This document shows, one piece after another, positions 5,577 to 8,956 of a stretch of DNA of 8,956 nucleotides. Position numbers and translations under genes: made by a program. The notes beneath the pieces were generated by a model. That model did not search any database and had not been told where the DNA came from. It saw nothing but the letters and a program-made list of their open reading frames with translations. Each line of letters starts with the position of its first letter. Position 1 is the stretch's first letter. This stretch comes from Anaerolineae bacterium (GTDB lineage Bacteria; Chloroflexota; Anaerolineae; JAAYZQ01): the NCBI GenBank assembly GCA_016926595.1, contig JAFGOG010000480.1:1-8956 (forward strand), read 5' to 3'.

Positions 5577-7040
5577 CTAAGGCGCGTAACGGAACGGATG
5601 CCGGGCCGCTTCCTTCTCTGCTATCAGCTCCTGGAGCGTAGGCCGCCCCTCCAGCGCCTTGCGGATCGCAGCGCGCATCGCCTTGTAGTTGTTGATCTTG
5701 ACCCGCTGGCGGATGCTGGCCGCGGGATGGACAAAAACGTTGGCGATGAGGCAGACATCGTCCAGGATCGCCTCTGGCAGGTTGTGGTGGGCGATGGCGT
5801 GCTCCAAGGCCAGCTTGACGCCGCTGGCCGCTTCCTCGTAGACCAACTGCCGGGCTTTGGCCCCACGCACGGTCACGGTGGGGACCAACAGGGTGAGCGG
5901 CCGGTCGGTGAGGATGGCCAGCTCGTGGCCGGGGCGCGGCTCGTTCTGGGCTCGGGCGATGGCCTTGCCAACCGGGCCGTCCTTTTTGCCCAGCAGCAGG
6001 TCGATGTGCGCGATCTCGGAAAAGGGCGGGCCGGCAAACCCCTCGCCCACACACAGCGTCAGGTCCTCGAAATGGGGCGGGACGTCGGACGGCAGGGCGT
6101 ACTTGACCTGTTTGCCGCCCAGGACCACGGTCTGGGTGCCGATCTTGCCCAGGTTTTCCAGTTGGGTGCGCAGGTCTTCATAGTCCTCCCGCTCAAACTC
6201 GCCGCCCTGGATCATCGGCAGGCGGACATTGCTCATCTGCGGCAGCCCGATCATCCGCAGCCCTTCTTTCACCGCCTGGGGACTGCCCTTGCGCGTGACG
6301 ATCCGAGTCAGGATCTGGATCTCCTTGTGGCGCTGCCGGACAAACTCGACGTCGCCCCGTTGGGCGGCCTGGTAGATCTCTTGCCAGATGTCGGGGATCA
6401 GGTTGGCCGAGGCCAGGATCGCGCCGTCGGCGCCGGCCAGCAGCGCCGGGCCGACGACTTCGTCGTGCCCGACGAACAGGCCGATTGTGCCCCGCAGCTT
6501 TTCGAGCGCGGCCATGAAGAAGGGCATATCGCCCGACGAATCCTTCATGCCGATCACGTGGTCGAAGGCCAGGCCCATCCCCTCGGCCGTCCACCACCGG
6601 AAATGGGTGCCGGCGCACTGGGGGATGTTGTACAGCACCGTCGGCAGGCCGACCTTGTCCACTTCTTTGTAATGGTCGAACACCTCGTTGAAAGCAGGCT
6701 TGAGGAAGTAGGGCGCCGCCACCAAGGCGCCGGTTACCCCGGCGTCCTTGGCCCAGCGGGTCAGCTCGACCGTCTCGCGCGTGCTCTGGCAGCCGGTGCC
6801 AGCCAGTACCGGTACCCGGCCGCCGACCTCGTCCAGGCAAACCTCGATGGCCTGCTTCTTTTCGTCCAGCGTCATAGAGCTGAACTCGCCTGTCGTGCCG
6901 CACGGCACAACGCCGTTGACATGGGGCAGCACAAAACGGATCAAGTCGCGGTAGGTCGCCTCGTCCAGCCGGTCATCCGAGCTAAAGGGTGTGACCAGCG
7001 CCGGGAAAATGCCTTTGAACCAGTCAGTTTTCTTGCTCAT
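5577..7040 (-). CDS. DapA/NAL-family aldolase fused to a formaldehyde-activating enzyme (Fae) domain, copy with intact His
   Basis: 487 residues in two domains. Residues ~8-300 form a class I aldolase/lyase barrel of the DapA (dihydrodipicolinate synthase/N-acetylneuraminate lyase) superfamily: PALVTPF (13-19), GTTGE (48-52), Y137 in YNIP, and Schiff-base K166 in GMKDSSG. The Arg that follows YNVPS in true DapA is missing (QCAG instead), so the substrate is probably not aspartate semialdehyde; pyruvate is the likely keto partner. Residues ~327-487 match Fae, which joins formaldehyde to tetrahydromethanopterin: CVGEG, AHIDLLLG with H345, a LLVPTVTV strand, a NVFVHP segment, an NYKAMRAAIRKAL helix and a HPF tail. 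H345 corresponds to the conserved histidine proposed for catalysis in Fae. The ATG at 7040 has a GGAG 9 bases upstream and fits the family start; an in-frame start at 7088 lies inside the preceding gene. It is the last gene of the minus-strand operon, only 4 bases after the stop of its paralogue. Coupling of aldolase and aldehyde capture is inference. Confidence 0.9.
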   Translation of the reverse strand: MSKKTDWFKGIFPALVTPFSSDDRLDEATYRDLIRFVLPHVNGVVPCGTTGEFSSMTLDEKKQAIEVCLDEVGGRVPVLAGTGCQSTRETVELTRWAKDAGVTGALVAAPYFLKPAFNEVFDHYKEVDKVGLPTVLYNIPQCAGTHFRWWTAEGMGLAFDHVIGMKDSSGDMPFFMAALEKLRGTIGLFVGHDEVVGPALLAGADGAILASANLIPDIWQEIYQAAQRGDVEFVRQRHKEIQILTRIVTRKGSPQAVKEGLRMIGLPQMSNVRLPMIQGGEFEREDYEDLRTQLENLGKIGTQTVVLGGKQVKYALPSDVPPHFEDLTLCVGEGFAGPPFSEIAHIDLLLGKKDGPVGKAIARAQNEPRPGHELAILTDRPLTLLVPTVTVRGAKARQLVYEEAASGVKLALEHAIAHHNLPEAILDDVCLIANVFVHPAASIRQRVKINNYKAMRAAIRKALEGRPTLQELIAEKEAARHPFRYAP

Positions 7041-7044
7041 GGGT

Positions 7045-8469
7045 TTACGCTCCAAATGCGGCATCGATCGCCGCGCAGGTTGCCGCATAGGCGTTGCGGT
7101 GCAGCAGCCGGCGGTCGAGTGCTTGGGGATGGACCGCCGCTTGGATCAGGATCACGTCGGTGCGCATGGCTGCTTCAGGGATTACCTTGGCGGCCAGCTT
7201 GTCGACGATCGCTTTGGCGACCGCGTTCTGCACCGGGCCGTAGATCATGTTGGCCTGTCGCAGGTCCTTGAGCTCATTCGTCGGCACGATCAGCGTGCTG
7301 GGTCGGACCGTCAGGTTCGGTTCGAGGATCGCGCTCAGCGCTTCGTAACCGTGACGGGGGTAGGTGAGCTGGTAGGCCCACGCCTCGCCCAACGGGCCAT
7401 CCTTGGCGCCGCACAGCAGGTCGATCTGGATCGCCTCGACCGCTTCGCCGGCAGCGCCGGCGCCGATTCTCATGCCGTGAGCCTGGATCGTGTGGGCAGC
7501 CACGCCTACTTTCTCGAATCGTTCGGCCAGCGGCCCAACCGGCACGTGGTGCTCGGCACTTGGGGCCTGAACCTTGCCCAACCGCTCTAGCTCTAGCTGG
7601 ATTTCGGCCCGGTCTTCGTGCATCAGTGCCCCGCCGACGCTCTTGAGTGGGCTACGCGGCTGGCCGGCGTCGATGCCCATCATCTTGAGCGCCTGCTTGA
7701 CGGCCACCCCGCCGCCGTAGCGGCAAAAGATGCGCGACAGCTTTTGCACCGTGCGCTGCCGGATGCGAGCTGTCTCCAGGTCGCCGCGCCGCACGGCTTG
7801 CAGGATCGCCTGCCACACCTCCGGGTAGACCTGGGCCGAGGCCAGGATCATGCCGCTCGCGCCGCCGGCCAAGGCATTGAGCACCACCTCGTCGTGGCCG
7901 ATCAGCACGTTGATCCGGTCGCCCGCATATTCCAGGATCTCCATGGTGTAGGTCAGGTTGCCCGACGAGTCCTTGAGGCCTACAATGTTGGGGATGTCGG
8001 CCAGATCCTCGACGACACGGCGGGGCAGGTAGGCGTCAACCACCTGCGGGATGTTGTACAGGATGATCGGCAGGTCGGGTAAGGCCCTGGCGATTTCGTA
8101 GAAATGCTGGTATATCCCCTTGTCGGACGGGTGGAGAAAGTAGGGGGTGACGACCAGGCAGGCGGTTGCGCCGGCTTGCTGCGCGCTGCGGCCGAGATCG
8201 ATGGCCAGTTTGGTGCCGGCGGCGCCGGTGCCGGCGATGACCGGCTTGCCCTGGGCCTCTTCGACGGCGATCTGCACCAACCGTTTGTTTTCATCAGGCG
8301 TCAGATAGTTAAACTCGCCCGTAGTGCCGCATGGCACCAGGCCATCGACGTGGTCGATCACGTGCTGGATCAGGCGGCGGAAGGCCGCCTCGTCGACCGA
8401 CTCGTCTTTGGCAAAAGGCGTGACCAGGGCGGGGTTGACCCCGCCCGGCTGGAATGGTTTATCAGTCAT
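7045..8469 (-). CDS. DapA/NAL-family aldolase fused to a Fae-like domain, copy with His-to-Gln change
   Basis: 474 residues, a paralogue of the following gene with the same two-domain plan; by hand count 33 of the first 60 residues are identical. The aldolase domain (~8-300) has PALVTPF, GTTGE (48-52), Y138 in YNIP and K166 in GLKDSSG. As in its partner, no Arg follows YNIP (QVVD). The C-terminal Fae-like domain (~330-474) shows IDLLCGAKDGPLGEAWA, a PNLTVRPSTLIVP strand pair, a YGPVQNAVAKAI helix and an AAVHP segment, all typical of Fae. However, the AHID histidine is replaced by Q348 (AIQID). The domain may therefore be inactive for formaldehyde condensation, act on another aldehyde, or serve as a structural partner. 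The HPF tail of the other copy is absent. GGAGG 8 bases before the ATG at 8469 sets the start; the TTG at 8484 lies within that ribosome site. It is 31 bases downstream of the unrecognised gene. The promoter is outside the window. Confidence 0.9.
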   Translation of the reverse strand: MTDKPFQPGGVNPALVTPFAKDESVDEAAFRRLIQHVIDHVDGLVPCGTTGEFNYLTPDENKRLVQIAVEEAQGKPVIAGTGAAGTKLAIDLGRSAQQAGATACLVVTPYFLHPSDKGIYQHFYEIARALPDLPIILYNIPQVVDAYLPRRVVEDLADIPNIVGLKDSSGNLTYTMEILEYAGDRINVLIGHDEVVLNALAGGASGMILASAQVYPEVWQAILQAVRRGDLETARIRQRTVQKLSRIFCRYGGGVAVKQALKMMGIDAGQPRSPLKSVGGALMHEDRAEIQLELERLGKVQAPSAEHHVPVGPLAERFEKVGVAAHTIQAHGMRIGAGAAGEAVEAIQIDLLCGAKDGPLGEAWAYQLTYPRHGYEALSAILEPNLTVRPSTLIVPTNELKDLRQANMIYGPVQNAVAKAIVDKLAAKVIPEAAMRTDVILIQAAVHPQALDRRLLHRNAYAATCAAIDAAFGA

Positions 8470-8500
8470 AATTTTCGCCTCCAATCAGATCTTTTGTGCC

Positions 8501-8956
8501 CTATCGGTGCAGGTTCGGCGCGGCGATGACCGACAGGCCGGCCTCGGTCAACGCCCTGGCAGTGTGGTTCAGGGCATTGTGCTTGTCCAGGTAGTTCCGC
8601 TCCAAGGCCGGCATCAGTCCCTTGGCCAGGATCTCCTCTTTGGGCAGGAAATACTCGAGGATATCGGATGGGTGCTCTCGCGCCTGCTCCACGTCCAGGT
8701 TGCCGCCCTCGTGCTTGGCCGAGATGTTGGACACTGTGGCGGCCAGCTCTACCAGCTCCTCGGTGCGGTCGTAGGGCTGGCGGACAATGCTCTTGTAGGT
8801 CTCGGTGATGTGGTGCTCAAAGCGGACTACGTCCTCCAACCCCAAGGCGCGCCGCAGATCGGATGCGATCTGGATCGTCTCGTTGTTGACCGAGTTGCTC
8901 CAGTTGAAACCGATGAGCGAGGTGGTGCCGTCGTCGCGGGCAAAGAGCCGGGCGCC
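8501..8956 (-). CDS. Unrecognised conserved-looking protein, C-terminal part (5' end outside window)
   Basis: The frame stays open from the TAG at 8501-8503 to the right edge, giving at least 151 codons; a TTG at 8845 is an internal codon rather than a start. The visible part is soluble, mixed Leu/Ala/Glu-rich and mostly helical, with no membrane segment. It contains GFNWSNSVNNETIQ near the cut edge, a HHITETYKSIVRQPYDR stretch, SNISAKHEGGN, a YFLPKEEI segment and a final KHNALNHTARAL...GLSVIAAPN stretch. The density of His, Asn, Asp and Glu suggests an enzyme, but I do not recognise the family and assign no function. It is the upstream neighbour of the two aldolase-Fae genes and is very likely co-transcribed with them, so its identity would be a strong clue to the pathway. 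Confidence 0.75.
   Translation of the reverse strand, partial: GARLFARDDGTTSLIGFNWSNSVNNETIQIASDLRRALGLEDVVRFEHHITETYKSIVRQPYDRTEELVELAATVSNISAKHEGGNLDVEQAREHPSDILEYFLPKEEILAKGLMPALERNYLDKHNALNHTARALTEAGLSVIAAPNLHR

Noticed and set aside
7041..7088. Upstream start (7088) for the downstream aldolase-Fae gene
   Set aside because: The added residues lie within the end of the preceding gene, have no family similarity, and the ATG at 7040 has a properly spaced GGAG.
5598..7271. Long plus-strand open frame (557 codons) opposite the two aldolase-Fae genes
   Set aside because: It is antisense to strongly supported genes, resembles no family, spans the junction between two real genes, and is the kind of shadow frame expected in high-G+C DNA.
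1..8956. CRISPR arrays, insertion sequences or riboswitches
   Set aside because: No regularly spaced repeats, transposase motifs or terminal inverted repeats, and no leader long enough for a riboswitch, were seen; the only notable inverted repeats are the two terminators.

Overview
The window (about 63% G+C by eye) looks like chromosomal DNA of a Chloroflexota bacterium, possibly from an Anaerolineae-like lineage. This is an inference. It rests on the Thr/Ala/Pro-rich linker in front of an SH3 domain in a small membrane protein, a PHP-fused family X DNA polymerase, and the overall gene style. No mobile element, CRISPR array or clear sign of recent transfer was seen.

Layout. Positions 1-92 may hold the tail of a helix-turn-helix regulator (weak). 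A tRNA-Arg(TCG) with its own promoter lies at 201-273. It ends in a perfect 12-bp hairpin that also serves the convergent minus-strand gene. That gene (322-1149) joins a DEDDh exonuclease to a WYL-like domain. A divergent promoter pair at about 1157-1259 separates it from a plus-strand cluster: a NIF3-family metal protein, PolX, a membrane-anchored SH3 protein and a winged-helix/[4Fe-4S] protein. This cluster runs from 1280 to 5521 with short gaps or overlaps and probably forms one operon. A second perfect hairpin (5533-5561) closes it and also closes the operon arriving from the other strand.

The minus-strand operon (right edge to 5577) is the most unusual part. It holds an unrecognised gene cut by the window edge, followed by two tandem paralogues. 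Each paralogue is a pyruvate-type class I aldolase of the DapA/NAL superfamily fused to a C-terminal domain of the formaldehyde-activating enzyme (Fae) family. Both keep the aldolase Schiff-base lysine and the active-site tyrosine. The downstream copy keeps the conserved Fae histidine (AHID), while the upstream copy has glutamine there. A reasonable but unproven hypothesis is an aldolase that releases or uses a one-carbon or other small aldehyde, coupled to a Fae domain that captures it.

The plus-strand operon mixes DNA repair (PolX), a conserved metal-binding protein, and two proteins of unknown role, so its genes do not form an obvious single pathway.
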